64,000 bases of DNA from Adiantum capillus-veneris (Eukaryota; Streptophyta; Polypodiopsida; Polypodiales; Pteridaceae): positions 158,499,557-158,563,556 of the forward strand of contig CM043952.1 of the NCBI GenBank assembly GCA_014529385.2. Direction: 5' to 3'. The notes beneath the pieces are model-generated. The model ran no database searches, was not told the DNA's origin, and was given only the letters and a program-made list of their open reading frames with translations. Of the stretch, positions 42,051-53,500 are shown piece after piece. Each line of letters starts with the position of its first letter. The first letter of the stretch is position 1. The position numbers and the translations under genes were made by a program.

Positions 42051-43652
42051 TCATACCGTTTGAAATGAGCTTGTCACCCTTTGAAACCAATTGTTCCAGT
42101 TGGTAATAGGTGGAGATTTTTGCCAGTAGTTTTCTATTACCTTAGGCGCCTCGTCGAGTTGCAAGGGTGGTAAGGTACTCTCCCAAGATCGAACTTGAAG
42201 TAGTTCATCATGTGATTCTTGAACACTGGGAGGTGTGGATTCCTTTGTAGCTTTATGGAGGTCCACTATTGTAGGTGGAGGCTGTGGAGAAGCTTTTACC
42301 TCTACGGATGCATTACATGAGGAGCTAGAAGCTTCATGGGACTCCCCCCTTCCTGAGCGAGGTGGAACAAATCGTTCTTTCTTTGGTACCCAAACTAGCT
42401 CTGGAGTGGGTGTGTAGCATTCTGTGATTTTTTTCTTTCCACGATCATTGATTCGTTTTGGAGCTACGGGATTGGGCTCACATGGGTCAAGTGATAGGTA
42501 AGAGCACAATCTACGTTTTGGCACCCAGATTTGATCATTTCCTTGGTAGTAGCCTTGGGCTTCCAATAGTCGTTTAGGGATCCATCGCAACATTTTCTTA
42601 CTTTTCTTGGAGCGAGTGGTACGTTTCTTACAAGGCTTCTGTTTTTTAGCACTAACTATGGTCACTAAAGAAGCTTTACGGACCCACTTGTATGTTTTCT
42701 TCGTTACATTAGGATGAGTCTTGTCAGAAGCTATATGCATTGCTTGTAGCATATTTAAGGGTACAGGCATTTCATCCCCCTCAGGTGTTACCCAGGTCGT
42801 CCCCCTATTTCCCCAAGTGTCTATGGTTGTTGCTAGGTGGACCCAATCCACATTGTCCGACTTAGTCATCCCAGGTAGCATATTTAAGGGTACAGGCATT
42901 TCATCCCCCTCAGGTGTTACCCAGGTCGTCCCCCTATTTCCCCAAGTGTCTATGGTTGCTGCTAGGTGGACCCAATCCACATTGTCCGACTTAGTCATCC
43001 CAGGTAGGATATCCATATAAGGAGAGTTCTCCTCAATATCCGTGTCTTCGTTACACGTGTAACAATACTGTAATGGAGCTGAGTGAATTGTTGTGTCTGA
43101 TCGATTATCAATGATGAATTTATTTCCTAGAGGATGTGTTCGACCACTTAAAAGATCAACTCGAATGACAGAGTCTTGGAACTGTAAGTAGACGTGGTTT
43201 TTGGACCAGTCATGCACCATTTTTGCTTCCCTCATGAATGGGCACCCTAAGATCATCTCAAATGACATAGGATGCTTGGAAAAATACATAACAATGAAAG
43301 TCTGCCTTACCTTGTGTCCCAAGACCTTGATCCTGAGATCCTTTAGCATTCCAATAGGCGTAACAATAGATCCATTAGCCATTTTTACCACTACGCTTGT
43401 GGCTTCAAGGTGAGGTCGCCCCATAGACTCCCAACAACTCTTTGTCACCATGCTGACTCCCGCACCACCGTCAAGGACCCCCTTTACAGTTAATCCTTTA
43501 GTAGCGATTGGTAGAGTAGCATTAGATTCATCACCTTCAAAGTATTGCCCCAACTTGTTAACGGGTACTTCAATTACAGATTCATGTCTCGCTAGGTCAG
43601 ATGGTGGTGCTAAATGTTCCTCATCATTCATTATCGAGTCAGGTTTGTTCAT
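42051..43652 (-). pseudogene. TRG protease-like domain and basic C-terminal region
   Basis: 533 codons open on the minus strand. Residues 40-175 look like a retropepsin: LTVKGVLDGGAGVSMVTK at the active-site position, with Asp-Gly-Gly instead of Asp-Thr/Ser-Gly, and MSFEMILGCPFM at the second motif. Then come two nearly identical 43-residue repeats (LPGMTKSDNVDWVHLA...), a basic stretch (KKQKPCKKRTTRSKKSKK), and three W(I/V)PK motifs (RWIPKR, IWVPKR, VWVPKK). The C-terminus is Pro/Ser-rich. Stops TAA and TAG just upstream (about 43660-43670) lie in the same frame as the next ORF, so it was once part of one polyprotein with Gag. Function beyond protease unknown. Confidence 0.75.
42746..43003 (-). 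repeat. 129-bp in-frame tandem duplication in TRG ORF
   Basis: 42746-42874 and 42875-43003 differ by about one base. The duplication adds 43 residues without breaking the frame. Confidence 0.95.
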
Positions 43653-43700
43653 ATGTGCAAACTATGGTTATCCGGCCTGTAATTCTCCATTGAGGAAGGC

Positions 43701-44333
43701 TCAAAGAGCTGAGACTAGCTCGGGGTCTTTATATAGTTTGGACATGATGGTGGTTCTAACTTCTGAAGACATGAAATCCATCAATTTGGCAACATTTAAT
43801 GGCATCTTGTGGGACGTAGGACCCTGACAAGAGAATGGTGAAGATGGAATCTCCACTTCCTCAAGGGGGTCGGACATTCCCTCATTGAACATTCTCTCTA
43901 GTAGGAAAGGTATGTGTCCACTTTCAGATGTCCTACCCTCACTCTCTTCCCGAATGATACTAGGTATAGCTAACGGCCTGTAGTTCTTGTGAGGTTGAAC
44001 TTGTGTGGGAAACACTGTGTCCGACATCTGGATATGTTTGGGTTCAGGTTCTAATGTTCGTTGAGTTTCTTCCACCAAACCCCTCAGTTGTTGGACTCGT
44101 TCAATTTCCACTGTTGGGTTTGGATAGGTTCCAATCTTTCTCTTGCAATCCTCATTTTTTGTCTCTCGTGGCTTATCTTGGGGGTTCGCAACTGGGTGGT
44201 TTAACTTTGAATACTCTTTTGGTGTTCGTCGTAATTCCCTCTCGTGATCCTCCTCACTGGCTTTTTCCTTTGTAGTAACAGTTTTGGTCTTCGTGGTCTC
44301 TATCGAATCTGAGTCATCCTCAGGGTCATTCAT
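43701..44333 (-). pseudogene. TRG middle segment of the polyprotein
   Basis: 210 codons, acidic and Glu/Thr/Lys-rich at the start (ETTKTKTVTTKEKASEED). It ends KLMDFMSSEVRTTIMSKLYK then DPELVSAL, a segment that resembles the region before protease in some gypsy elements. It has the same frame as the Gag ORF above it, separated only by TGA at 44349-44351, and as the protease ORF below it. No domain recognised. Confidence 0.6.
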
Positions 44334-44348
44334 ATATACGGGATCCTC

Positions 44349-46226
44349 TCATGTCCCTATGTTAGTCTTTGAACTAGGTTTTGAGCTAGAAGCATTAAGG
44401 GATTTCTTTCTTCGTGTTTTCTTCTTTCTCGCTCGGCCAATGGATGCAGCATCTCTCTCTTCGAGGATGTAATTTTGCTTTTGGAGCATCGACCGTGTGA
44501 GTGCATTCACTGGTGCTATGTTTATAGTTGGTGGTGTCCCATCAACAATCTCTATTAAGTTCAATGGTGTGATTTTCGGTGCGTTTGGATTGTTAGGACA
44601 CTGTGCGATCAAATGATCTATGCCACAACGATTACAAGTGAGTATTGGCATTGCCAATGCACTCCCTTGACTTGTTTGCATTAGTGCAGCATTCTTTTGC
44701 ATTCTAATGGGGCACTCAACTACTCGATGTGGTCCACCACATTCGTAGCACTGAAGAGGTGGTCTCCTGGCAAAACTATTAATGTTTTGGCCTCTTGCTG
44801 CTAGCGTAGTAGCTTGATATACCGGTTTGATTTGTCCCCAATGGTCTTCCATATAGTACATGGGACACTCCTCAAGCATGTCGACTCCATAGGTGATACT
44901 AGAGTCTATGTCCTCTTCGCAATCTACATAAGTACTAGATGACTCGCAACCTATTTGGTTCATAGGTGTAACTCTTGGATGAGGGGGTTGCGGTCCTAGC
45001 ACTGGAGGTGGCAACGGTGTGGTTTGGACCACATTTTGGGTTCTAGGTACCATGTGTTGTAATGGCAACTGTTGCTCCATGGGTGGGGTAGGCATCAATG
45101 CAGGAACTCGAGGTGAGTCTGCCCAAGCTATAGGCGGTCTATTTTCCATGATGCGTTTAAGCATTAGGCAATCCTTCGCTTGATGGCCATACCTACCACA
45201 CGCGTTACAAGTCTTGTTAAACTTTACTCTGAAAGTAGGGCATTCACTCGTAGTATGTGGGCCCAAGCAAATTGAGCACCATTGTTGCTCCCTTCTTGGA
45301 TACATATGAGTGTTTTGTGGAGCACGATTACCCCTAAGGCTTTCTTGGATGGCCTTGGTGAGATCTGCCAAAGTCATCTCAGATATCGTTTGCTCTTTCA
45401 CGATTGGCTTTATCTTCATTGGCTCATGCCCTGACGCTTGCGAGCTAGTAGACTTCGGCTCGGCAGACACTCTTTCTCCTGCAATCATTAAATTATCCTC
45501 CAATTGGATTGCATTCATGGTGACTGCTTCCCAAGTAGTGATACCTCTAATGACTAGGCCATTATAGATACTTTCATGTCGTAATCCCCTAATGAATCTA
45601 TCAAGCAATTGGTTGTTGTTGAATCGCTCGTTTGGATTGCATCGAGAATTCAAATTCTTTAGGCGACTAATGAAGTCTCTCACGGATTCACCTTCTTCTC
45701 GTTGGGCTTTCTGGAGCTGAGAGGCTACACCCCAAAGTACTCCCTCTCGTATGTATTCTTTTAAGAACAGTCTCCTAAGAGTAGAGTAGATCGTTTTCTC
45801 TTCTACTCTTAAGGTTCTATACCAATCTCCAGCCTTTCTGCTTAGGGTCAAACTCAAAGCCTTACACTTATGTAGCTCATTGTGCTCTTCCAAGGAATCG
45901 CACACATGTTCAAAGACTTCCATATGCTTTCTAGCATCTCCGTCTCCACTGAATTTCTGTGTGAGCTTAGCTACTTGAACTGCCTTGCTCTTAGGCTCTC
46001 TATCAGGTGCACTACGCATGTTTTCCGCAATAGAGCGACCAATAGTTTGAGCAAATGCTGCCAAATCTCCTATTTGAGCAGGTATAATGGGTGTATGTGC
46101 TCCTGGAACCACATGTGAGATGGGAGTTGACCTTGGCCTTGGCATACGCGTGGCTCTTGGGTCCCATATTTCGTATGGTGGTGTACCAGACGGTGGTCCA
46201 AAGTTTACAGGCATGGCCCTAGGCAT
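44349..46226 (-). pseudogene. gag: TRG Gag with four CCHC zinc knuckles
   Basis: 625 codons. Residues about 95-250 are a Ty3/gypsy-type capsid (LTQKFSGDGDARKHMEVFEH, ALSLTLSRKAGDWYRTL, FLKEYIREGVLWGVASQL, REEGESVRDFISRLKNL, LLDRFIRGLRHESIY). Four knuckles follow: CSICLGPHTTSEC and CNACGRYGHQAKDC near residues 325-355, CYECGGPHRVVEC near 485, and CNRCGIDHLIAQC near 530. A Pro/Gln-rich spacer and a long acidic segment separate the pairs. One or two knuckles are usual. The tail is Lys/Arg-rich (ARKKKTRRKK). The intact capsid and spacing suggest recent function. Confidence 0.88.
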
Positions 46227-46991
46227 AGGGGGTGCCTGATATGGCCTGGCGTGCTGGAGGTTTCCCTCAAGGTGGAAGCATTATTGCTCCCCATCGCTTG
46301 CCCCTCCGTGACTGCTACCTTGGGAGCACTCGGTTGCTCGGCTGGCATGGTTGTTGTCATAGGAGCCTTTGCTTTCAGGGCTCGACTTTGTTCTAGCCTT
46401 CGTAGGTTCTCAATTTCCCTCTCCCTTGTTGCTTGCATATAGCGTTCGATCTCTTGCACTTCAGCAAGACTCCTACCATCGGGTAGTAGAACCTCAGAGG
46501 GAGATAGTCCTAAAGAATCAGGAGGTGCAGTGGATGGAACATTCACATGCACACTCTCAAGAAGCATAGGGTCTATTTTAGGCATGAATGACGAATTTAC
46601 TTCCCCCCCCACTCCCTTCATTTATTTCATTAACCGCATGTTCGGAGCGAGTAGCTCTACTAAGGGTCTCTTTTAAGAGGCTAAACACGCTGGACCAGGG
46701 CCGTGGGCCCATGGCATGCATGTCTTGACTTGAACTATCAGGGCTTGGTGTAGGATACCCCTCCATGACTTCGTAGTCAGAGGAAGAATCACTAGACGCG
46801 ATATGAGGATCTTGGTTCGCGCTCCCTTGAGTCCCGGCCGAAGGTCCAGAACCTAGGGTGGAGGAATAATGGGTGCCCGCGTAAATGGAGGCACTACCAA
46901 TATGCTGGTGCTCTAACACTCGTCCAGAGCGTAGGTACATGTGACCTCCACACTCTAAGCGCGTTGGTGAGTGCCCGTGAAGACCGCTCAC
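46227..46991 (-). pseudogene. gag: TRG Gag N-terminal region, frameshifted
   Basis: Two frames: 46991-46600 (MSGLHGHSPTRLECGGHMYL, RSGRVL, a Ser/Asp-rich stretch, SVFSLLKETLSRATRSEHAV), then after a slip in an eight-C run near 46605 the frame reading EVNSSFMPKIDPMLLESV, SLAEVQEIERYMQATRERE (a likely coiled coil), running to about 46235, where a second slip joins the capsid ORF. The segment MYLRSGRVL resembles the Gag start of some plant gypsy elements. The start at 46991 is the first ATG after the leader. Confidence 0.7.
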
Positions 46992-47728
46992 TTAGTTTTT
47001 TTTTTTTTAAAAGGTGTTTATAACCCAAGTTTTTCGTTATTCTTGGTTATTTTTTGTAACCAAGCCACAAAATATGGCATGTAATAGCTCAAGACGAGCG
47101 TTTTGGCTAAAGGAACGTGCCGTGCTTTACAGCTCCCTATTCGGCTACGTGAAGCCCTCGAAATCCTGAAAATAGTCTTTATAGTCCTCGAAATCCTAAA
47201 AATAGTTTTTAAATATAAAAAGGTGTATAAACTATATTTTAAAACTGAGGACTGAGGTCTGGGTTTGAGCTTGGGCTTGGGGAATGATCCCCAGCCCGAT
47301 CCTTGTTTTTAATTTAAAAAAAAAAAAAAAGTCGCCGCGACTGCGCTGCGCAAGCGCGCACACACACTTAACCTACACCTAACTTATCTACTTACAGCTA
47401 ATAGAGATACTGCCACACACACTCTAACACTGTTTACACAGTACTACAGTAGCTAACAAATCTACAAAACTAACCTTACAGAACTAACATTCCATAGCTA
47501 ATACCTTAATTCTAACAGTACATTGCAAAAAAATTGTAACTCCTTCTTTACAGAAAACAAAAAAGACAGTACAGTGTAACAAAAATCTTCTCCACACAAC
47601 CACACACCTTCCTTCTTCACAAATCCTTCTCCACACAACCACACACCTTCCTTCTTCACAAATCCTTCAATTGAAATTGCATCACAAGAAAGCGTAAAGT
47701 GCTTAACCGAGCTTAGTGTAGGGCATTT
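46992..47728 (-). other. Leader of TRG
   Basis: About 740 bases between primer site and Gag, with a T/A run near 46990-47010 and at 47318. A 39-base tandem duplication (TTCTCCACACAACC starts at 47588 and 47627) lies near the primer site. No gene. Confidence 0.6.
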
Positions 47729-47749
47729 CCCCGACAGCGCCGCCAAAAA
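47729..47749 (-). promoter_or_regulatory. Primer binding site of TRG, tRNA-Asp-like
   Basis: On the minus strand the LTR is followed by TTTTTGGCGGCGCTGTCGGGGA. TGGCGGCGCTGTCGGGG matches the tRNA-Asp complement TGGCGCCGTTGCCGGGG at 14 of 17 positions. Use of this tRNA fits the Tat/Athila side of gypsy. Confidence 0.7.
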
Positions 47750-47989
47750 TGTGCGCTCCTTGCCGCACTGTCAAAGCAAGGGACTTGCCTAACACTGTGT
47801 GCGAGCCACAGACGGCTCCAAGCACACAACTAGCTTAACTAGTAAGCTCAAAGAAAGCGATGGTGTGTCACTCACCGCTCTACTCTTGCTTCGTGGAGGA
47901 TTCCTCGCCGCGAAGAAGAAGGAGCTGCCGCTTCGCCGTGCTCAACCGCTTCGCCGCCGTCGTGCCTTCGTAATGCTCGATCGCACACA

Positions 47990-48035
<46 letters not shown>

Positions 48036-48355
48036 TACACACACACACACAAGGAGGTGAAGAAGAAGAAGATGGAGATGGAGATGGAGCAAGAGCACTC
48101 TTCTATTGCACAAATGAGAGAATAAGTGAATTTTAGGTTTAGTTGGCTTTTTTATATGAGCTCACCCCATTCACACTTGGGCGCCCATGCTTAGCCAACT
48201 AAACCCTTGAATGTCCCAGTTAGAGTGCGCCTCTCATCGGCGATCACTCTTACCCTTTTCCTATTGGTCCGACAAGCCCGGTACCTGACTCTACCAAATA
48301 CATAATACACGTCCGTCGTAAGTGATGGGGTGTCCGTGAGCCGTGAGGGTTAACA
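47750..48355 (-). repeat. 5' LTR of TRG (606 bp)
   Basis: Same ends as the 3' LTR but a single copy of the 300-base segment, and a CT-rich rather than CA-rich microsatellite. Confidence 0.9.
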
Positions 48356-48941
48356 GGGTTCCTCGCAACTGCCAATGCGCTCTGACTGTCGGTATAGATA
48401 GTGTTGGCAGTGTCCTGTCCAACACCAAAAACAGTCATAAGGCGTCTAGCCATACACAATCAACTGTAGCTGTGAAACTGCCCTGTACTCAGCCTCACAA
48501 CTCGAAGTGGCCACAATAGGTTGCTTCTTGCTCAATCATGATATACATGAACTGCCAAGCATGAAACAAAAACCACTTGTGGACACTCGCGTGTCAAAAC
48601 AACCAGCCCAATTTGAGTCCGAAAAAGCATGTAAATTTGGCGGCAATGATCCTCACTTGGGATAAAACAAGCCAAGATGTAAAGTGCCACTAAGGTAGCA
48701 AAAAATCCTCTTGACAGCCTGCCAATGTTTAGACCCTGGGCTATGCATAAATCTGCTGACCTGTGAGACTACAAACTAAATATCTGGCCTCGTGTTGCAT
48801 ACATAAATGAGGCATCCAATAGCAGTTTGGTAAAGAGTGACATCAGCAGGATCACCAGCGTCATGAAGACTCAATTTCAAACCTGTTTCTGTGGGAGTGG
48901 CAATAGGTTTGCAATCCTCAAGTCCAAACTTACATAGCAAT
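48356..48941 (-). pseudogene. pol: COP-3 reverse transcriptase end and RNase H
   Basis: Minus strand from 48941: QLLCKFGLEDCKPIATPTET, LSLHDAGDPADVTLYQTAIG, CLIYVCNTRPDI, TAG near 48776, FVVSQVSRFMHSPGSKHWQA, VKRIFCYLSGTLHLGLFYPK, SDSNWAGCFDTRVSTSGFCF, SKKQPIVATSSCEAEYRAV, then RRLMTVFGVGQ and TIYTDSQSALAVARNP, where TRG interrupts. This is the standard copia C-terminal order. Upstream it is cut by the COP-4 LTR at 48942. The reverse-transcriptase catalytic box is outside the retained part. Confidence 0.88.
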
Positions 48942-49134
48942 TGTTGGGGTATAAAGCCCAATGTGGTTGCCCAGGTAAGTGGGCGGGCCGCCAGGTATGT
49001 ACACATATTCTTTTGTAAAAAACCTAATAAGAACTCACTATGCTCTACACATTACAGTAGAGCGAGTTCACCATATCGTCGTGCTCTTCTTCTCGCACTC
49101 TCTCTCGCGTCGCACTTCCGCTCGTACTCCTTCA
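48942..49134 (+). repeat. 5' LTR of COP-4
   Basis: TGTTGGGGTATAAAGCCC to CTCCTTCA, about 193 bp, inserted in COP-3 reverse transcriptase sequence. The primer site TGGTATCAGAGC follows at 49137-49148. Its start resembles the COP-1 LTR. Confidence 0.7.
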
Positions 49135-49136
49135 AC

Positions 49137-49148
49137 TGGTATCAGAGC
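49137..49148 (+). promoter_or_regulatory. Primer binding site of COP-4 (tRNA-iMet)
   Basis: Exact TGGTATCAGAGC, two bases after the LTR end. Confidence 0.9.
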
Positions 49149-49632
49149 ACAGATCGAGGCTAGGGGCAGCATTTGCAAGTAGCTAGAGTCACCTGCTCAG
49201 ATTGGAGTGAGATTCGACAGGCGAAGACACGGCCCCGATTCCTGTGGGCGAGCCCTAAGGGCTCGATGTTCTCAGAATTTCATTCTGAGGTCATCTCGGC
49301 CACCGTTCGACTTCGACAAAGTTCTGCGCATGCCATTTTCGACTACGTGGTCTCGGCCGGTGCAGATCCGACTCTGCAAATTTGGGGTTTCGGCCTACGA
49401 ATGCAAGTGCTGAGGATATCTGCACTTCCAGAGTGCTGATTTATGGCTATCTACACAACGAAGGACGGCTTATAGTTCTTGGAGGCGTGTCTCATACGAC
49501 ACGGGCGCACCTACACACAGACTATAGGCGACATCCACTAGTTCATCAGGTTGATATTGGTTCAGAGGTCATTTTACATGGGAAACTCTGCCGAATTTTT
49601 CCTAGGAAAGTAAACTACTGTGAAGCGTAGTT
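49149..49632 (+). other. Leader of COP-4
   Basis: About 480 bases before the gag start at 49633. The frames in it are not recognised. Confidence 0.55.
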
Positions 49633-50497
49633 ATGGCTGGATCACAGGATACTGCTCTTTACAATATCAAGAAGCTGGATGGAACCAATTTCCCATTCTG
49701 GAAGAAGCAGATTTGGCACGTGTTGGTACAAAAGAAGCAGATAAAACCTATAAAGCTCAAGGGGATAAAACCAAAAGATATGGACGAAGATGAATGAGCG
49801 AAATGGATGAATTGGCACTTTCTACCATTATGCTGACTTTGACAGAAAGCGTTTACTTCAATGTAGCAGACGAGATGTCGGCTTATCAAGCATGGACAAA
49901 GCTGAGTGATCTTTATGAGAAGCAGAGTGCAGCTTCACAGGTATACTGGCTTAAGAATCTTGTTGACTTGAAGATGAAAGAAGGGACCCCTATGTCCAAT
50001 CATCTGAATGAATTCAACACCATCTACAATCAGTTGTCAGCTCAAGGTGTCAAGTTTGATGAACCTGTTAGAGCTATGTTCCTGTTGATCACATTGCCGG
50101 AAAGTTGGGACACTTTTTCGCACAGCTTTGAGTAGTTCTGCACCTCCAGATGGTTTGACCATAGCAGGTGTAGAAGGCAGTCTACTTACTGAAGAAACCA
50201 ACAGAAAGACAATGGACAAAGGCAAAGGAACAGCCTTAGTTGTCAGGGGAAGGACCAAAGAAAAGGACAAAGGTGGAAAGAGGAATCAGTCTCGTAGCAA
50301 GTCCCGTAGTGCTAAAGGCAAGAGTGACATAGAATGCTACCATTGTGGCAAGAAGGGTCACATGAAAAGAGACTACAGACAATGGAAAGCAAAAAAAGGC
50401 AAAGAGAAAGCTGAAGACCATGGTGAGAAGAACAAGTCCTCAGTGAAGATTCAAGAAATAAATGTGACAAACACTCTTGCAGAGGATGACAGTCTAG
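49633..50497 (+). pseudogene. gag: Gag of COP-4
   Basis: MAGSQDTALYNIKKLDGTNF, PFWKKQIWHVLVQKK, then a TGA (about 49795) where Trp is expected before AKW. A slip leads to the frame with LALSTIMLTLTESVYFNVAD, AYQAWTKLSDLYEKQSA, LKNLVDLKMKEG and FLLITLPESWD, then a shift near 50135 and SVEGSLLTEE-like sequence. The knuckle CYHCGKKGHMKRDY has Tyr replacing the last Cys. The frame runs through TNTLAEDDSL and is cut by GYP-3; the next codons are at 59148. Confidence 0.85.
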
Positions 50498-52059
50498 TGT
50501 AATGGAATTGGCCTATGTAATTTGAGAGTAGAGGAAATTAATGAGAGTACTTTTGAGAAATGACTTTGTGAGCATAGTGGGTGAACATAATTGAAGATAG
50601 CAACATAATCATAGCAATTAGTTAACTTGGCATGAACAACACTTTTGCAAGAGAGAGAATTTAGAGAACATGACAACAGTTGAGGACCGGATTTATGTGG
50701 AGCCGGTCCCCCCTCCAATAGGCATTTGTATTATGATTTCTCCCATTAAGAGAGACTTGTTACAATACAATCTTTGTGTTCCTTGTGACCTAGGTGATGC
50801 AATGGAGATGGAAAGCTTCATGCATCACAAACATAACATAAACTTGAAGAAAGCTTTAACTATCCCAAGCCTCAGTCCCAAGACCTCAAACACCTTTGAA
50901 GGTGGAGAGAGCTAGCAGGGAATGAGGGTAGGGAAGAGGAAGAAGAAACATTTCGTAGGAGAAAGAATTAGTTCCTCACTTATCATAACTCTTGTTACTA
51001 GCATACATAATAGCATAGTAATGAAGAAGAAGGAGATGGCAAGCTTAAGCATTGAAGCATGGCTCTTGGTTGGATTTGCACTCCATATCCAAGAGTGTTG
51101 GTGTAGGCTCTCAACCTCTACTTGCTTGGAGAAGGAGAGTGAGCTCTTGCACTTTGCATAGCACACAATGAGAGTGTTTGTGAGTGTGTGTGGGTGAGTA
51201 TACCCCCTAAGCAACCCCCCTCCTTGCTAGGTCGACCCCCTCTTCTAGCTCATCATTGAAGCTCATTGGCTCATGCCAAGCCTAGCCAATCACAAGCTTG
51301 AGACATTTCTAGCAATAGGTGTAGTCTTGGGACAAGTGTCCCCCTTTCCCCTTTGAGAGAGAGGACTTGATAAATGCAAAAAAAAAAAGATAATTGTTGT
51401 AAATTATCATTGGACCCCTTTTAATCCTAGCCAATAGAGTTCAAGCACCTTATGGAGGTAACATGGGTAGGGGCTTGACATGTGTCCCTGTTGCCTCTTT
51501 AAGCTTGGGATTTCCTTGAGAGTGTGTGTGTGTTCTCTCTCTAACCCCTAAGAAAAGGGCTCGCCCCCCTCTTTGTAGAGATCTTTTTGACCTTTGGTGC
51601 TCAAGCACCTTAGTCATCAAGCATGACTAAGCACTTGGACTAGGGGTGTTCCCACAAGCATCTCAGGCAAGCATGTCAAAGCACCTCAAGCACCTTAATC
51701 ATGCAGTAGGTCAAGTACCTCAAGCACCTTAATCAAGCACCTCAAGCACGACAAGCACCTCGAGAGCTTGGTCCGAGTTCCCACCTCAAGCTCAGACCTA
51801 GCTTACCTAAGGTCAAAGGACTTTTACACACATTATTGGAGGTCTTCAATGAAGCTAACCCTAAGGTCTTATGCTCCATTGGTTAGCCTTGCTCTTTGAT
51901 AGACCATCTCTCATTTGGGCCCCTTTACCATTGGCCCCGTGTTGAGATAGATCTATAAGCACATGTCTATATCTTAACACCCGTTCATTCTCCCACATTA
52001 AGTGATCAATTTAATATGAGAAAATCATTTGGATTGGTTAGATATTAGATTTTATGACA
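50498..52059 (-). repeat. 3' LTR of GYP-3
   Basis: Plus strand TGTAATGGAATTGG to GATTTTATGACA. Its middle (51660-51790) has many AGCACCTCAAGCACCTTAATC-type repeats. A purine-rich tract, the complement of TTACCTCTCTCTTG, adjoins at 52060. The ORFs in it occur in both LTR copies and have no recognised product. Confidence 0.92.
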
Positions 52060-52418
52060 TTACCTCTCTCTTGAAATCATAGTCGTCTTCTACTATGAGG
52101 TAGAAGAGATAAAGCCTTAGTCATTAGTCAATTTTACTTAGCGGGTAGAGGATCCCTTTTTACCCTACGACATCTTTCCAAGATGGATGACTAATCCATT
52201 TGGTGCTTGGGAGACATAGCTGCCGCAAGCATGTCTGCTCTTTAGTCCATTTCATTCTCCCAAAGTAAAGTGACAAATTCTACTTGGTGTTTGAGAGACG
52301 TCGTCCTCACAAACATGATTCTAAGCATGCATACTAGTTAAATTTGTGCACAATTAAAAAGAGGACTAGTCTTATAAGACAAAAACATGAGTCATTTAAA
52401 AGAAATTTGTACATTTGC

Positions 52419-53500
52419 TTACTCTAATGTAGCATTGTAAGCATTGACAAGGTTCATACTATCCTTAAGCTGTATTCCTTGCATCCATCTAGCATCTTCA
52501 AAAGGATAATTTTTGAACTTAATAAGATACCGTTGGATAATCTTACCATGTCGTAGTACCTTGTCTTCATGCCGAAGGACAACTTCGGGTTGTAGCACCT
52601 CTTCTTGGTCTTCAACTTCGGGAGGGTCTTCAATAATTGGTTTAGTTGGTGGCTCTCCTTTGTAGGGCTTAAGTAGGCTTACATGAAAGGCATTGTGTAT
52701 GAGCCAATGGTTGGGCAACTTGAGTTGATAAGCCGTCTCATTGATGGGCTTCAAGATTTGGAAAGGACCATAGTATCTTTTTGTTAGTTTAGCATAATAC
52801 TTTTGATGGCCCGTAGGATTTTTGCCCGTCGTTTGCCTTAATCGAGCCTTAGGAAACTTGAGTAAGACCCAATCATTTTCTTTGAACATTAAGGCTCTTC
52901 TGTGCTTGTCAGCAGCAGCTTTTTGCCTTTGTTGAGAGATGGATATAGCCTCCCTAATCTTTTAAAAAGATTCTTGTAGGTCACGGCTATACTCATCGGC
53001 GGCGAAGATCTTCCCATGTACTTTGAGTATCAAGGGACTTTTAGGTCTTCCCTCAATGATCTCAAAAGGTGCTTTTCCCGTAGAAGTATGTACAGTATTA
53101 TTGTAGGCATACTCTACAAGAGGTAAGTACTTTTCCCATTGTGAGCGTTGATCTACTTCGGTAACATAAGTCTTGAGTAGATCGAGTATCGTAAGATTGG
53201 CCATCTCACTTTGGCCATTCGTTTGTGGGTGATAGGCCGAAGAGAAATTCAATCTTGTTCCTAGATTTTCAAAGAGACCTTTCTAGAAATTACTGGTCAT
53301 TCTAGGATCTCTATCTGACACGATGGATGTGGGTAATCCATGGTGCTTGAAAATCTGAGATATGAAGAGAGTTGCCATTTGATGTGCCTTAATAGTCTTT
53401 TTGATAGGAATAAAATGTGCTTGCTTGCTAAACTTGTCAACTATTGTCCATATTCCTGTATTCCCATGGATATACTCTCGCATTGTGAATTTGGAATAGG
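52419..53500 (-). pseudogene. pol: GYP-3 integrase and chromodomain-like end
   Basis: Minus strand: IWTIVDKFSKQAHFIPIKKT, LPTSIVSDRDPRMTSNF, a TAG (53281-53283) where Trp is expected, FSSAYHPQTNGQSEMANL, YAYNNTVHTSTGKAPFEI, a second stop near 52962, MFKENDWVLLKFPKARLR, KRYYGPFQILKPI, LPNHWLIHNAFHVSLLKPY, and RYLIKFKNYPFEDARWMQ, a chromodomain-like fold end. About 20 residues that should hold the first catalytic Asp are deleted between SMG near 53470 and IWTIVD, so this integrase is dead. Confidence 0.88.

Larger units (their letters stand above)
39487..48355 (-). mobile_element. TRG: 8.9-kb LTR element with Gag and protease-like domain but no polymerase
   Basis: LTRs 39487-40419 and 47750-48355 start TGTGCGCTCCTTGCC and end GGTTAACA. 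The target duplication GGGTT is exact (39482-39486, 48356-48360). Primer site at the right, polypurine tract at the left, so minus strand. The 7.3-kb interior encodes one long frame with Gag, four CCHC knuckles and a retropepsin-like domain. I see no reverse transcriptase, RNase H or integrase. It resembles the described class of terminal-repeat retrotransposons with Gag only, but is unusually large and elaborate. Confidence 0.9.

Noticed and set aside
50922-51214. A frame of 79-100 codons duplicated at 58008-58300
   Set aside because: The duplication is explained by the GYP-3 LTR pair, so conservation reflects recent copying, and no domain is visible.
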